Source: Saccharopolyspora endophytica
GTDB lineage: Bacteria; Actinomycetota; Actinomycetes; Mycobacteriales; Pseudonocardiaceae
Direction: 5' to 3'
Length of the DNA stretch: 64,000 nt
Assembly: GCF_018070075.1 (NCBI RefSeq)
Contig: NZ_JAGPXE010000008.1
Coordinates: forward strand, 124,001 to 188,000
The notes below the pieces were generated by a model, which worked only from the letters and a program-made list of their open reading frames with translations, was not told the DNA's origin and made no database searches. Positions 44,709-53,905 of the stretch are shown here, piece after piece; position 1 is the first letter of the stretch, and each line of letters opens with the position of its first letter. The translations under genes and the position numbers were made by a program.

Positions 44709-45088
44709 TCGTCTTCCTCGGCGGGCACGCCCTGATCGACGAACTCGATCCGCGGGCAGTCCTTCCACAGCTTCTCCAGCTGGTAGAAGGAGCGCTCCTC
44801 GGCGTGCTGGACGTGCACCACGACGTCGACGAAGTCCAGCAGGACCCACCGGCCCTCGCGGGCGCCCTCGCGCCGGACCGGCTTGACGCCCGCCGCGCGC
44901 AGCTTCTCCTCGACCGAGTCGACGATCGCTTCGACCTGCCGCTCGTTCGATGCCGACGCGATCATGAAGCAGTCGGTGATGACCAGCTGCTCGGAGACAT
45001 CCAGCAGGACCACGTCGGTGGCCTTCTTGTCGGCCGCGGCTTGGGCGGCGATCAGGGCCAGCTCGCGGGCGTTCTCGGTGGCTGCCAC
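44705..45088 (-). CDS. rsfS: Ribosome silencing factor
   Basis: 127 residues from GTG 45088 with GAGAGGAG upstream. Binds L14 and blocks subunit joining during starvation. Family signature: ATDVVLLDVSEQLVITDCFMI near residue 23, SASNERQVEAIVDSVEEKL and REGAREGRWVLLDFVDVVVHV. The frame runs open upstream to 45331 only because it passes through the nadD-like remnant. It is downstream of nadD but separated from it by 365 nt, unlike the usual tight pairing. Confidence 0.93.
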   Translation of the reverse strand: MAATENARELALIAAQAAADKKATDVVLLDVSEQLVITDCFMIASASNERQVEAIVDSVEEKLRAAGVKPVRREGAREGRWVLLDFVDVVVHVQHAEERSFYQLEKLWKDCPRIEFVDQGVPAEEDE

Positions 45089-45190
45089 GTCACTCCTCTC
45101 GGCCGGGCTCGGTGTGCCCATGCCGGGTAGCAGGATAGGCCGCCGGTCCCGACCAGGAGCCGCCCGGCCTTCGCATACAAGTCCTTTATC

Positions 45191-45209
45191 CCCGAGCGGT
45201 GCGCTCGGG
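45191..45209. repeat. Hairpin in the rsfS-nadD gap
   Basis: 8-bp stem CCCGAGCG / CGCTCGGG with a GTG loop. Short and without a T-run, so possibly a weak terminator or mRNA leader structure of rsfS. Confidence 0.4.
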
Positions 45210-45221
45210 TTCAATCGCCCT

Positions 45222-45296
45222 TGCGGGCCCCATCCCGCCAGAGCTCCGCCGCGGAAGCCGCGCTCGGTGATGAAGTGCACCACGAGACCTCCCGAC
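45222..45296 (-). pseudogene. Duplicated 3' fragment of nadD
   Basis: On the minus strand this reads VVHFITERGFRGGALAGWGP. The true end of NadD is [21 protein letters not shown]. Identical landmarks in the same order are V, IT, RG and the final WGP, with one codon missing. At DNA level GCCGCGCT-GGTGATG-A-TGCAC matches almost base for base. The copy has no stop at the equivalent place and no start. It looks like an old tandem duplication of the nadD 3' end, lying about 230 nt downstream of the original. Confidence 0.6.
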
Positions 45297-45330
45297 CAGC
45301 GACAACACCCCTGATGAGCGTCTTCGGCCA

Positions 45331-45400
45331 ACGAGGTGGTATCTGCCGCTCGCCGCTCTCGGCGGGGCTCCGGCGCTCTGCGACCCGGGCACCACCTCGT
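45331..45400. repeat. Inverted repeat downstream of nadD
   Basis: Perfect 10-bp arms ACGAGGTGGT and ACCACCTCGT enclose 50 nt that is itself GC-rich and foldable. It may end the nadD transcript. The rest of the gap 45297-45453 shows nothing else. Confidence 0.4.
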
Positions 45401-45453
45401 GGCGACCGGGGCGCGGAGTCCCCATCAAGCCTCGTCGAAACGGACGACCCCTG

Positions 45454-46065
45454 CTACGGGCCCCACTCGGCGGGAACATCATCGCGGTAGAGGCCGCGCT
45501 TGGTGATGTACTGCACGATGCCGTCGGGCACGAGGTACCAGACCGGCAGGCCCGCCCGGACCCGGTCGCGGCAGCCGGTGGAGGAGATCGCCATCGCCGG
45601 GATCTCGACCAGCGACACCGACCCGTCGGGCAGGTGCGCGCTGTTGAGCGAGTAACCGGGCCTGGTGACGCCGATGAAGTGGGCCAGCTCGAACATCTCC
45701 TCGACCCGGTGCCAGGACAGGATCTGCTCCAGCGCGTCGGCCCCGGTGATGAAGTACAGATCAGCGTCCGGGAACTGCTCGTGGAGGTCGGTGAGCGTGT
45801 CGGCGGTGTAGGTCGGCCCCTTGCGGTCGACGTCCACCCGGCTGACCAGGAACCGCGGGTTGGAGGCCGTGGCGATCACGGTCATCAGGTAGCGGTCCTC
45901 GGCCGGCGAGACGACCTCGTGGCTCTTCTGCCACGGTTGCCCGGTGGGCACGAAGATCACCTGTTCGAGGCCGAACTGCGCCTGCACTTCGCTGGCGGCC
46001 ACGAGGTGTCCGTGATGAATGGGATCGAAGGTGCCACCCATGACCCCGATCCGGCGACGAGACAT
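45454..46065 (-). CDS. nadD: Nicotinate-nucleotide adenylyltransferase
   Basis: 203 residues from ATG 46065. Makes nicotinate adenine dinucleotide from nicotinate mononucleotide and ATP in NAD synthesis. The nucleotidyltransferase motif [15 protein letters not shown] is at the start, [10 protein letters not shown] near residue 40 binds substrate, and [15 protein letters not shown] near residue 165 is the second ATP motif. TAGGGT lies 8 nt before the start and may be a -10 box or, as AGGGTGG, a ribosome site. Confidence 0.95.
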   Translation of the reverse strand: MSRRRIGVMGGTFDPIHHGHLVAASEVQAQFGLEQVIFVPTGQPWQKSHEVVSPAEDRYLMTVIATASNPRFLVSRVDVDRKGPTYTADTLTDLHEQFPDADLYFITGADALEQILSWHRVEEMFELAHFIGVTRPGYSLNSAHLPDGSVSLVEIPAMAISSTGCRDRVRAGLPVWYLVPDGIVQYITKRGLYRDDVPAEWGP

Positions 46066-46182
46066 AGCTGACCACCCTAGATAAGCGTCACGACCAGGCA
46101 CGTCAGCGGGTCACCCCGGGGTGTCGGAGGCCACGGTCCCGGCACGGATCCCCTCAAACCCCACGCCGGGACCGCAGCCGGC

Positions 46183-46222
46183 TGCGGGGTCCGGTCCAGG
46201 CTCCCCCCTCGACCGGACCCCG
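46183..46222 (-). terminator. Hairpin downstream of the ferredoxin gene
   Basis: Perfect 12-bp arms GCGGGGTCCGGT and ACCGGACCCCGC, with a 16-nt loop. It lies about 125 nt after the ferredoxin stop on its strand. No T-run. The remainder of 46066-46345 contains no gene that I can support. Confidence 0.55.
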
Positions 46223-46345
46223 CCGCCCTGCGCGATCCTCCGCGGCTGGGGGCCCACTTCGGATCGCGGGCGCTGCCTCTTGGGCGCGCACGAGTGGGAC
46301 CCGCGCGCGCCGGGAATCATGACGGTACTTTTGGCGTGACGCCGG

Positions 46346-46567
46346 TCACCCCTCCGGCGCGATGACCTTCCCGGTCGCGACCTCCTTGACCAGGATCGCC
46401 TCCACCGGGCAGGACTCGGCGGCGTCCACGACCTCCTCGGAGGGCTCGGACCGGTCCTGCAGGGTCTTCGAATAGCCCTCGACCAGCTCGAAGTGGTCCG
46501 GGGCGACCCCGGCGCACATCCCCGACCCGATGCAGGTGTTCGTGTCGATCTCGATCGACCAACTCAT
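46346..46567 (-). CDS. Ferredoxin (3Fe-4S/4Fe-4S type), P450 partner
   Basis: 73 residues from ATG 46567 (GAGGTGAGCTG upstream). CIGSGMCAGVAPDHFEL at the N-terminal end and ESCPVEAILV at the C-terminal end give three cysteines, C-x5-C and a distal CP, the pattern of the single 3Fe-4S ferredoxins that serve actinobacterial cytochromes P450. It lies 31 nt downstream of the P450 gene on the same strand and should pass electrons to it. No ferredoxin reductase is adjacent. Confidence 0.93.
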   Translation of the reverse strand: MSWSIEIDTNTCIGSGMCAGVAPDHFELVEGYSKTLQDRSEPSEEVVDAAESCPVEAILVKEVATGKVIAPEG

Positions 46568-46598
46568 CAGCTCACCTCTTCCGTCCGCATGAGCGAGA

Positions 46599-47807
46599 TC
46601 ACTCGACACCTTGCCACGACACCATCATCCGCTGGGGACCTCGAACCAGAAGTCCCGTCTTCCACGTCACGTCCTGCTCGGGCGAGTTCGGGAAGTCCAG
46701 ACCCGGCAGCCGGGTGAGCAGGGTGCGCAGCGCGACCTGCAGCTCCATCCGGGCCAGCTGGGCGCCGAGGCAGTGGTGCGGGCCGTGCCCGAAGCCGACG
46801 TGGGACGCCTCCGCGCGCGCCAGGTCCACCGTCTCCGGGTCGTCGAAGACCGCTTCGTCCCGGTTGGCCGAGCCGATGCTCGACAGCACCGGTTCACCCG
46901 CGCGCACCAGCACGCCGCCGAGCTCGACGTCCTCGGTGGCGTACCGCGCGAAACCGGCGCCGACGCCCAGCGGCACGAAGCGCAGCAGCTCCTCGACGGC
47001 CGACGGGATCAGGTCCAGGTCCGCGCGCAACCGCCGCAGCTGCTCGGGGTGGGTCAGCAGCACGTGGAGGAAGTTGGGGATCTGCGAGGCGGTCGTCTCG
47101 TGCCCGGCGACGAGGATTCCGGCGGCCAGCCGGACCATCTCGTCCTCGCTGAGCTTGTCGTGCTCGTCGCGGGCAGCGATGAGCCCGGTGATCAGGTCGT
47201 CGGCGGGCTCGGCCCGGCGCTGCGCGATCAGACCGGCGATGTAGTCCATCATCCGGTCCGTGTAGTCGGTGACCTGCTCGGCGGTGAGCTTGCTGGTCGA
47301 CAGGAACGCGTCCGACCAGACCCGGAAGTCCTCGCGGTCCTCGAAGGGCACGCCCAGCAGCTCGCAGATCACCGTGATCGGCAGCGGGAGCGCGAAAGCC
47401 TCGACCACGTCGACCGGGCCGCCCCGCTCGATCATCGAGCCCACCAGGCCGTCGGCGATGTCCTGGGTGCGCGGGCGCAGCTTCTCGACGCGGCGCTGGG
47501 TGAAAGCCTTGGCCACCAGCCGTCGCAGGCGGGTGTGGTCGGGCGGGTCCATGCTCAGGATTCCGCCGACCTGCTGGCGCGGTCGCAGTCGCGGTTCGTC
47601 GCGCTCCATCGTTTCGGCGCGGCTGAACCTCAGATCGCCGAGGACGACCTTGACGTCCTCGTAGCGGGTGGCCAGCCAGGCCTCTTCGCCGTAGGGCAGC
47701 TTGACGCGGCTCAACGGCTCCTGCGCGCGCAGCTGGGCGTAGAGCGGGTCGAGGTCGAGCGCCTCGGCGACGTTGAACGGATACGTCCGCGGCTCCGTGG
47801 TGGTCAT
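46599..47807 (-). CDS. Cytochrome P450
   Basis: 402 residues from ATG 47807, with GGGGAG 6 nt upstream. Heme-thiolate monooxygenase. Oxygen-binding I-helix AGHETTA near residue 236, ExxR in EELLRF near residue 276, and the heme loop FGHGPHHCLGAQLAR near residue 345 are intact. Soluble, like other class I actinobacterial CYPs. It forms an operon with the ferredoxin. A perfect palindrome 24-49 nt before the start is probably the operator of the TetR regulator encoded just upstream. Not part of a recognisable biosynthetic cluster; substrate unknown. Confidence 0.96.
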   Translation of the reverse strand: MTTTEPRTYPFNVAEALDLDPLYAQLRAQEPLSRVKLPYGEEAWLATRYEDVKVVLGDLRFSRAETMERDEPRLRPRQQVGGILSMDPPDHTRLRRLVAKAFTQRRVEKLRPRTQDIADGLVGSMIERGGPVDVVEAFALPLPITVICELLGVPFEDREDFRVWSDAFLSTSKLTAEQVTDYTDRMMDYIAGLIAQRRAEPADDLITGLIAARDEHDKLSEDEMVRLAAGILVAGHETTASQIPNFLHVLLTHPEQLRRLRADLDLIPSAVEELLRFVPLGVGAGFARYATEDVELGGVLVRAGEPVLSSIGSANRDEAVFDDPETVDLARAEASHVGFGHGPHHCLGAQLARMELQVALRTLLTRLPGLDFPNSPEQDVTWKTGLLVRGPQRMMVSWQGVE

Positions 47808-47830
47808 GCGCAGCTCCCCGGGGGACAACT

Positions 47831-47856
47831 CGTTTGTAAGCAGTCGCTTACAAACG
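47831..47856. promoter_or_regulatory. Perfect TetR-type operator before the P450 gene
   Basis: 11-bp arms CGTTTGTAAGC and GCTTACAAACG with AGTC between. The size and TTGTAAGC-type arms fit TetR-family dimers. It lies between the TetR stop (47894) and the P450 start, so TetR probably represses the P450-ferredoxin genes. Confidence 0.75.
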
Positions 47857-47893
47857 CACCGTACGCCCGGGAAAGACGCTGCGCACGCCGCGA

Positions 47894-48475
47894 TCAGCGA
47901 TCGTTCGAAAAGTCCGTTCGCTCCAGCAGGACGGATGCCGCACGGGTGACGTAGCGGACGATGATCTCGGGGTCGGCCTCCGCCAGCGGGCTCTTCCCGA
48001 GCACCGAGCGCACCATCCCGATGCCGAACACCCACGCCAGCACGAGATCGGCGCGCAACTGCGCGTCCTCGGCGTCGGAGAGCTCCGAAAGACGCTCGGT
48101 GTAGCGGGCGCCCAACTCGCCGCGCAGCATCTCCGCCGCCCGCTCGTCGCTCCACGAACGCAGCATCGCCACCAGCGGGTGCTCCCCGTTGGGCTCGGCG
48201 CTGTCGAGCAGGTTGATCAGCAGCTGCCGGGGCAGCTCCTCCGCGGAGAGCTCCGCGATCACCTGCTCGCTGTTGCGCGTCAGGACCGCCGCGAACAGCT
48301 CCTGCTTCGAACCGAAGTAGCGGAACAGCAGCGCCTGGTTGGCCCCAGCACGCGCCGCGACGTCGCGCACCGTCGTCGCGCTGAAACCGCGCTCGGTGAA
48401 CAGCTCCGAGGCGGCCTGCAGCAGGGCTTCCTTGGTGGCGGCGGAGTCGCGCTTGCGTCGCGGCGCCTGCGTCAA
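47894..48475 (-). CDS. TetR-family transcriptional regulator
   Basis: 193 residues from a TTG at 48475, picked because GGGGAG lies 6 nt upstream. Both lie at the end of proA, so the two genes are coupled (2-nt gap). N-terminal helix-turn-helix at ~12-58: LLQAASELFTERGFSATTVR, DVAARAGANQALLFRYFGSK. The C-terminal ligand domain resembles the TetR_C group of P450-linked regulators. It is likely to act on the palindrome at 47831-47856. Effector unknown. Confidence 0.92.
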   Translation of the reverse strand: MTQAPRRKRDSAATKEALLQAASELFTERGFSATTVRDVAARAGANQALLFRYFGSKQELFAAVLTRNSEQVIAELSAEELPRQLLINLLDSAEPNGEHPLVAMLRSWSDERAAEMLRGELGARYTERLSELSDAEDAQLRADLVLAWVFGIGMVRSVLGKSPLAEADPEIIVRYVTRAASVLLERTDFSNDR

Positions 48476-48477
48476 GT

Positions 48478-49806
48478 TCAGCTCCCCGGCTTGGCCGGGG
48501 CGGAACCCGGCCGCACGTGGCCGTCGCCGAACGCGAGCCACTTGGTGGAGGTCAGCTCCGGCAGCCCCATCGGGCCCCGCGAGTGCAGCTTCTGGGTGGA
48601 GATGCCGATCTCGGCACCCATCCCGAACTCCCCGCCATCGGTGAAGGCGGTGCTGGCGTTGACCATCACCGCGGCCGCGTCGACCTGCGCGGTGAACTGC
48701 TGAGAGGCGCGGAAATCGCTGGTCACGATGGCTTCGGTGTGCCCGGAGCCGTGCTCGCGGATGTGCTCGACGGCGGCGGGCAGCGACTCGACGACGGCAG
48801 CGGCGATGTCCAGCGACAGGTACTCGGTGTCCCAGTCCTCGTCGGTGGCGGGCACGACGTTCGGCCCGCCGGCCGCCACGACCTGCTCATCTCCGTGCAC
48901 CGTCACGCCTGCTTCGGACAGCTCGGCGATCGCGCGGGGCAGGAACTCCTCGGCGATGTCGGCGTGCACCAGGAAGGTCTCCGCGGAGTTGCAGACGCTC
49001 GGGCGGCGGGCCTTGGAGTTCAGCAGGATCCGCAGCGCCATGTCGAGGTCGGCGCTGGAGTCGACGTAGACGTGGCAGTTGCCCACACCGGTCTCGATGG
49101 CCGGAACCGTGGACTGCTCGACCACCGCCGAGATCAGGCCGGCGCCACCGCGCGGGATGACCACGTCGACCAGTCCGCGAGCGGTGATCAGGTGGTGCAC
49201 CGAGGCCCGGTCGTGGCAGGGCAGCAGCTGGACGGCGTCCATCGGCAGACCGTGCCGGGCGACGACGTCGCGCAGGATCCACACCAGCGCGGTGTTGGAG
49301 CTCTCCGCCGACGACGAGCCGCGCAGCAGCACCGCGTTGCCCGACTTCAAGGTCAGACCGGCGGCGTCGACCGTCACGTTCGGGCGGCCCTCGTAGACGA
49401 TGCCGACCACGCCGAGCGGCACCCGCACCTGGCGCAGTTGGACGCCGTTGGGCAGCACCTGGCCGCGCAGCACCTCCCCCACCGGGTCCGGCAGCCCGGC
49501 GACCGTGCGCAGACCGTCGGCCATTGCTTCGACCCGGCCGGTGCTCAGGATCAACCGATCGATCAGCGCCTCGGTCATCCCGGACTCGCGGGCCGCGGCG
49601 ACGTCGCGCTCGTTGGCCTCCAAGATCTCCGGCGCGCGCTTGACCAGCTCGTCGGCCATGTCCTGCAGCAGCGCGTCCTTGGCACCGCGGGTGGCCTGCG
49701 CCAGCTCGGCGGAGGCCCCGCGGGCGCGGCGGGCGGCGTCGCGCACCTGGTCGCGCAGGTCGTCGCCGGTCGCCTTGTCAGAGGTGGGGAACTCGATGAC
49801 GGTCAC
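48478..49806 (-). CDS. proA: Gamma-glutamyl phosphate reductase
   Basis: 442 residues from GTG 49806, with TAGGCT 6 nt upstream. Second step of proline synthesis, NADPH-dependent reduction of gamma-glutamyl phosphate. Aldehyde dehydrogenase fold: [20 protein letters not shown] near residue 132, and the catalytic Cys in [15 protein letters not shown] near residue 270. [22 protein letters not shown] near the end is diagnostic. proB lies about 6 kb away on the same strand, separated by recQ-like, DUF885 and transporter genes. Confidence 0.97.
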   Translation of the reverse strand: MTVIEFPTSDKATGDDLRDQVRDAARRARGASAELAQATRGAKDALLQDMADELVKRAPEILEANERDVAAARESGMTEALIDRLILSTGRVEAMADGLRTVAGLPDPVGEVLRGQVLPNGVQLRQVRVPLGVVGIVYEGRPNVTVDAAGLTLKSGNAVLLRGSSSAESSNTALVWILRDVVARHGLPMDAVQLLPCHDRASVHHLITARGLVDVVIPRGGAGLISAVVEQSTVPAIETGVGNCHVYVDSSADLDMALRILLNSKARRPSVCNSAETFLVHADIAEEFLPRAIAELSEAGVTVHGDEQVVAAGGPNVVPATDEDWDTEYLSLDIAAAVVESLPAAVEHIREHGSGHTEAIVTSDFRASQQFTAQVDAAAVMVNASTAFTDGGEFGMGAEIGISTQKLHSRGPMGLPELTSTKWLAFGDGHVRPGSAPAKPGS

Positions 49807-49812
49807 CCCACC

Positions 49813-49818
49813 AGCCTA
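49813..49818 (-). promoter_or_regulatory. -10 box TAGGCT of proA (leaderless)
   Basis: TAGGCT on the minus strand lies 6 nt before the GTG at 49806. The rest of the divergent gap to 50057 is GC-rich with small hairpins and no gene. Confidence 0.4.
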
Positions 49819-50057
49819 ATCCGTGACCGCACGCGCCCGGCAACGCATTTCCCGCCCCTCAGGACACCGCCACCGGCAACACCGAGAACCCCCGGATCCG
49901 GAAGCTCCAGCTCCGCTGCGGGGCCGCGCAGCAGCCCCCGGGAACCGGTCGAGCGGCTCCGGACGCCGCAGCGCCGCGGGCCCGACCAAGGAGTTCCCGA
50001 CACGCCCGCGCTGCCCCGGGCGCGTGGCGTCAGCGGCGTCCGGTAGGAATTCGGGAC

Positions 50058-52178
50058 GTGGACGAAGAAGCGCTGCGGGAACTCGCCGAAGAACGACTCC
50101 GAGCACTGGCCGGCCCCGAGGCCGCGCTGCGCGAGGACCAGTGGGCGGCGATCCGCGCGCTGGTACTCGAACGCCGCCGCGCGCTGGTCGTGCAGCGCAC
50201 CGGCTGGGGCAAGTCGGCGGTCTACTTCATCGCCACCGCGCTGCTGCGCGAACTCGGCGAAGGACCGACCGTGATCGTCTCGCCGCTGCTGGCGCTGATG
50301 CGCAACCAGGTCGCCGCCGCGGCCAACGCCGAGGTGCACGCCGCCACCATCAACTCGGCCAACCCCGAGGAATGGACCGACATCGAGGAGCGCGTCGCCG
50401 CGGGCGAGGTCGACGTGCTGCTGGTCAGCCCGGAGCGGCTCAACAACCCCGACTTCCGGGACACGATCCTGCCCGAGCTCACCCAGAACGCCGGGCTGCT
50501 GGTGGTCGACGAGGCGCACTGCATCTCCGACTGGGGCCACGACTTCCGCCCCGACTACCGGCGGTTGCGCACGCTGCTCACCGAACTGCCCGAGGGCGTT
50601 CCGGTGCTGGCCACGACCGCCACCGCCAACGACCGCGTGGTCGCCGACGTCTCCGACCAGCTCGGCGTCGGCGGCGAGTTCACCGATCCGCAGGAGACGC
50701 TGGTGCTGCGCGGCGCGCTCGACCGCGAGAGCCTGCGGCTCGGCGTGGTGCGGCTGCCCACCGCGCAGGCCCGGCTGGGCTGGCTGGCCGGGCAGCTCAA
50801 GGAACTGCCCGGCTCCGGCATCATCTACACCCTCACGGTCGCCGCGGCCCACGAGATCACCTCCTACCTGCGCGAGCAGGGCTACGAGGTCGCGGCCTAC
50901 TCGGGCCGCACCGACCCGGCCGAGCGGGAGCAGGCCGAAGCCGACCTGCTGGAGAACAAGGTCAAGGCGCTGGTGGCCACCTCCGCCCTCGGCATGGGCT
51001 TCGACAAGCCCGACCTCGGTTTCGTGGTGCACGTGGGCGCCCCGTCCTCGCCGATCGCCTACTACCAGCAGATCGGTCGTGCCGGTCGTGGCGTGCAGCG
51101 CGCCGAGGTGCTGCTGCTGCCCGGCCCGGAGGACCGCGAGATCTGGAGCTACTTCGCCTCGCTGGCGTTCCCGCCGGAGCACACCGTGCGCGCCGTGCTC
51201 GACACCCTCGCCGAGCAGGGCAAGCTCTCCACCGCCGCCCTGGAACCGCACGTGGAGCTGGGCCGCAACCGGTTGGAGATGGTCCTCAAGGTCCTCGACG
51301 TCGACGGCGCGGTCCAGCGGGTCAAGGGCGGCTGGGAGGCCACGGGCGAGCCGTGGCACTACGACGCCGAGCGCTACCGGCGGATCGAGGCCGAGCGCCA
51401 GGCCGAGCAGCAGGCGATGATCGACTACCAGGCCACGTCGTCCTGCCGGATGGAGTTCCTGCGCCGCCAGCTCGACGACCCGCACGCCGAACCCTGCGGG
51501 CGCTGCGACAACTGCACCGGGTCGGGCTACTCCGCCGAGGTCGACGAGCAGGCCGTGCAGCAGGCGCAGGAGCGTTTGCAGCGGCCGGGCGTGGACATCG
51601 CGCCGCGCAAGATGTGGCCGAGCGGCATGTCCGCTCTGGGCGTGGACGCCTCCGGCAAGCTGCCCGCCGACGAGCAGGCCACCACGGGTCGCGCGATCGG
51701 CAGGCTCACCGACATCGGCTGGGGCAACCGGCTGCGGGAACTGCTGGCCACCGGGGCTCCCGACCAGGAGCTGCCGGACGACCTGTTCCAGGCCGCGATC
51801 AAGGTGCTGGCCGCGTGGGAGTGGGAGCAGCGCCCGGTGGGCGTCGTGGCCCTGGGCTCGCGGACGCGGCCGAAGCTGGTGCGCAGCCTGGCCGAGCGCA
51901 TCGCCGGGATCGGCCGGTTGCCGCTGCTCGGCGAGGTCCTGACCAACCCGAACACGATGCCGAACCGCGCCACCAACAGCGCGCAGCGGGTCGCTTCGCT
52001 GTGGCGCCAGTTCAAGATCGACGAGGAGCTGGCGGGCCAGCTGGCGGCCCTGGACGGTCCGGTGCTGCTGATGGACGACTACGCCGACACCGGTTGGACC
52101 GCAACGGTCGTCGGACGCATGATCCGCCGGGCCGGCGCGCCCGCGGTGCTGCCGTTCACCCTCGCCTCGACCAGCTGA
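50058..52178 (+). CDS. RecQ-like ATP-dependent DNA helicase fused to a phosphoribosyltransferase-like domain
   Basis: 706 residues from GTG 50058. Superfamily 2 helicase core: motif [12 protein letters not shown] near residue 48, [17 protein letters not shown] near 151, ATTATAND, and motif [11 protein letters not shown] near 339. A RecQ-type zinc site follows (SSCRMEF, then [11 protein letters not shown] near 480). There is no HRDC domain. Instead residues ~590-706 ([20 protein letters not shown], then [12 protein letters not shown] near 669) carry a PRPP-binding loop like that of ComFC and amidophosphoribosyltransferase PRTases. Such fusions occur in actinobacteria. The role is probably DNA repair. 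Its 3' end overlaps the convergent DUF885 gene by 23 nt. Confidence 0.9.
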   Translation: MDEEALRELAEERLRALAGPEAALREDQWAAIRALVLERRRALVVQRTGWGKSAVYFIATALLRELGEGPTVIVSPLLALMRNQVAAAANAEVHAATINSANPEEWTDIEERVAAGEVDVLLVSPERLNNPDFRDTILPELTQNAGLLVVDEAHCISDWGHDFRPDYRRLRTLLTELPEGVPVLATTATANDRVVADVSDQLGVGGEFTDPQETLVLRGALDRESLRLGVVRLPTAQARLGWLAGQLKELPGSGIIYTLTVAAAHEITSYLREQGYEVAAYSGRTDPAEREQAEADLLENKVKALVATSALGMGFDKPDLGFVVHVGAPSSPIAYYQQIGRAGRGVQRAEVLLLPGPEDREIWSYFASLAFPPEHTVRAVLDTLAEQGKLSTAALEPHVELGRNRLEMVLKVLDVDGAVQRVKGGWEATGEPWHYDAERYRRIEAERQAEQQAMIDYQATSSCRMEFLRRQLDDPHAEPCGRCDNCTGSGYSAEVDEQAVQQAQERLQRPGVDIAPRKMWPSGMSALGVDASGKLPADEQATTGRAIGRLTDIGWGNRLRELLATGAPDQELPDDLFQAAIKVLAAWEWEQRPVGVVALGSRTRPKLVRSLAERIAGIGRLPLLGEVLTNPNTMPNRATNSAQRVASLWRQFKIDEELAGQLAALDGPVLLMDDYADTGWTATVVGRMIRRAGAPAVLPFTLASTS

Positions 52179-53769
52179 CCACCGCCTCGGCCAGCGCCGG
52201 CAGCGGCAGCGGGCCGTGGGCCAGCACCAAGTCGTGGAAGGCGTGCAGGTCGAACCCCGGATGGCGTTCGGCCTGCGCGCGCAGCCGCTGGATCTCCAGC
52301 CGTCCGACCATGTAGGACAGCGCCTGGCCGGGCGCTTCGATGTAACGATCGGTTTCGCTCTGCACCTCCACCTCGGGCAGGAGCGTGTGGCCGCGCAGGA
52401 AGTCCACCACCTTCGACCGGGGCCAGCCGAAGGCGTGCAGGCCGGTGTCGACGACCAGCCGAGCGGCGCGCGTGGAGTCCATGGCGAGCATGCCCAGGCG
52501 GCTGAGATCGTCGCTGTAGAGCCCGATCTCGTCGGCCAGCCGTTCCGCGTACAAGCCCCAGCCCTCGATGTGGGCGTTGAACCCGACGACCTTGCGGATC
52601 AGCGGGACGTCGTCGAGCTGCTGGGCGAGGCTGATCTGGAAGTGGTGGCCGGGAACCGCCTCGTGGAACGCCAAGGCCTCGGCGAGGAAGCGCGGACGCT
52701 GCTCGGCCGCGTGGGTGTTGGCGAAGTAGGTCCCGGCCCGGGATCCGTCCACCGGCCCCGGCAGGTACGCGGCGCCGACGGCGTCCGGCGCCTGGTCCGC
52801 GGGGAACGGCTCGACCCGGCAGCGGTGCTTCGGCGTCCGGCCGAACCAGCTGGGCGCGGCGGCTTCCGCCCTGGCCACAGCGGCTTTCGCGGCCGCGAGC
52901 AGCTCCTCGCCGCTGGACCAGCGCAGCGCGGAGTCGGTGCGCATCCGCTGCCGGATCTCGGCGGCATCGCGCAGGCCGAACACCCGTGAACCGATCTCGG
53001 CGTACTCCTGGTCGAGCTCGGCCAGCAGGTCGAGCCCGGTGCGGTGCAGCTCCTCCGGTGTGCGGTCGGTCGTGGTGTGCATGCGGGCGAGGGCGGTGTA
53101 GGTCTGGCCGCCGTCGGGGAGGAAGCAGAGGCCGGGTTCGTCGTCGGACCTGCCGGGAAGCTCGCGCAAGACGTCGCGGTAGGCGGCGAACGCGGGCCTG
53201 ATCTCCTCGCTCAGCAGGCGATCCCGCTCCTCCTCGGAGCTCAGCGGTGGCCTGCGCAGCGGGTCGTCCTGCGGTGCGGCCAGATGAGCGTCGAGGTGCT
53301 CGATCGCGACGCGCACCCGGCGAGCGACCGGCAGCCGTCCTGCCCGCGCACCGGCCAGGTGCCGCCTGCCGCTCTTGGCCAGGAAGTCCGGAACCGCCGC
53401 CAACGCGGTCAGGTAGTCCCGCTCCTGATCGGGGTTCTCGGGCTGCCGCTGCGGGAGCATCTCCATCAGCCTGCCCAGCGGCGAGACCGCCGAGTCGTGC
53501 ATCGTGTGCTCGACCAGGCAGGAACCGATGCGGGTGGCCACGGCCTCCGCCTCGGCGATCACCACCTCCCGGGTGAGGTCGTCGCCGTCGAGGCCGCGCG
53601 CGGCGTCGGCGATGCGCGAGGCGCGGGAGCGCAGAGCGGCCTCGGCGTCCTCGTCCGGATCGTTGAGCCGGTCGCCGGTTCCGGGCAAGCCCTGCAACAT
53701 CTCGTAGAGCGGGTTCTCGGCGACGAGAACCTCCACCAGCTCGTCCGCCAGCGCGCGCACCTCGGTCAT
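52156..53769 (-). CDS. DUF885-family putative metallopeptidase
   Basis: 537 residues from ATG 53769; no strong ribosome site. The DUF885 hallmark [12 protein letters not shown] near residue 365 holds a zinc-binding HE-x4-HH pattern. [16 protein letters not shown] near residue 410 and [18 protein letters not shown] near the end are also typical. No signal peptide, so cytosolic. Fold resembles M32/M3-like peptidases, and members cleave small peptides or are uncharacterised. It stands alone between convergent recQ-like and divergent transporter genes. Confidence 0.88.
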   Translation of the reverse strand: MTEVRALADELVEVLVAENPLYEMLQGLPGTGDRLNDPDEDAEAALRSRASRIADAARGLDGDDLTREVVIAEAEAVATRIGSCLVEHTMHDSAVSPLGRLMEMLPQRQPENPDQERDYLTALAAVPDFLAKSGRRHLAGARAGRLPVARRVRVAIEHLDAHLAAPQDDPLRRPPLSSEEERDRLLSEEIRPAFAAYRDVLRELPGRSDDEPGLCFLPDGGQTYTALARMHTTTDRTPEELHRTGLDLLAELDQEYAEIGSRVFGLRDAAEIRQRMRTDSALRWSSGEELLAAAKAAVARAEAAAPSWFGRTPKHRCRVEPFPADQAPDAVGAAYLPGPVDGSRAGTYFANTHAAEQRPRFLAEALAFHEAVPGHHFQISLAQQLDDVPLIRKVVGFNAHIEGWGLYAERLADEIGLYSDDLSRLGMLAMDSTRAARLVVDTGLHAFGWPRSKVVDFLRGHTLLPEVEVQSETDRYIEAPGQALSYMVGRLEIQRLRAQAERHPGFDLHAFHDLVLAHGPLPLPALAEAVVSWSRRG

Positions 53770-53905
53770 CCGGGCAGTCTGCACCAGCGGACGCGTCCCG
53801 CTCACCTGGATTTCCCGATTCCAATGAGGACTCGGACCTTTCGCCCATGCGGTCGAGCGCTTACCGTGTCGGCACCCCACTCTCGGGCGCGACGCGGAGG
53901 TTGCG

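Noticed and set aside
46346-47807. P450 and ferredoxin as part of a natural-product gene cluster
   Set aside because: Neighbours are housekeeping genes (proA, nadD). No PKS, NRPS, terpene or tailoring genes are present.
49819-50057. A tRNA or small RNA in the GC-rich proA-recQ gap
   Set aside because: No cloverleaf or T-loop consensus could be found; only small GC-rich hairpins.
50058-53769. RecQ-like helicase and neighbours as a defence island
   Set aside because: No restriction, CRISPR, toxin-antitoxin or other defence genes are adjacent; the flanks are proA, DUF885 and a transporter.
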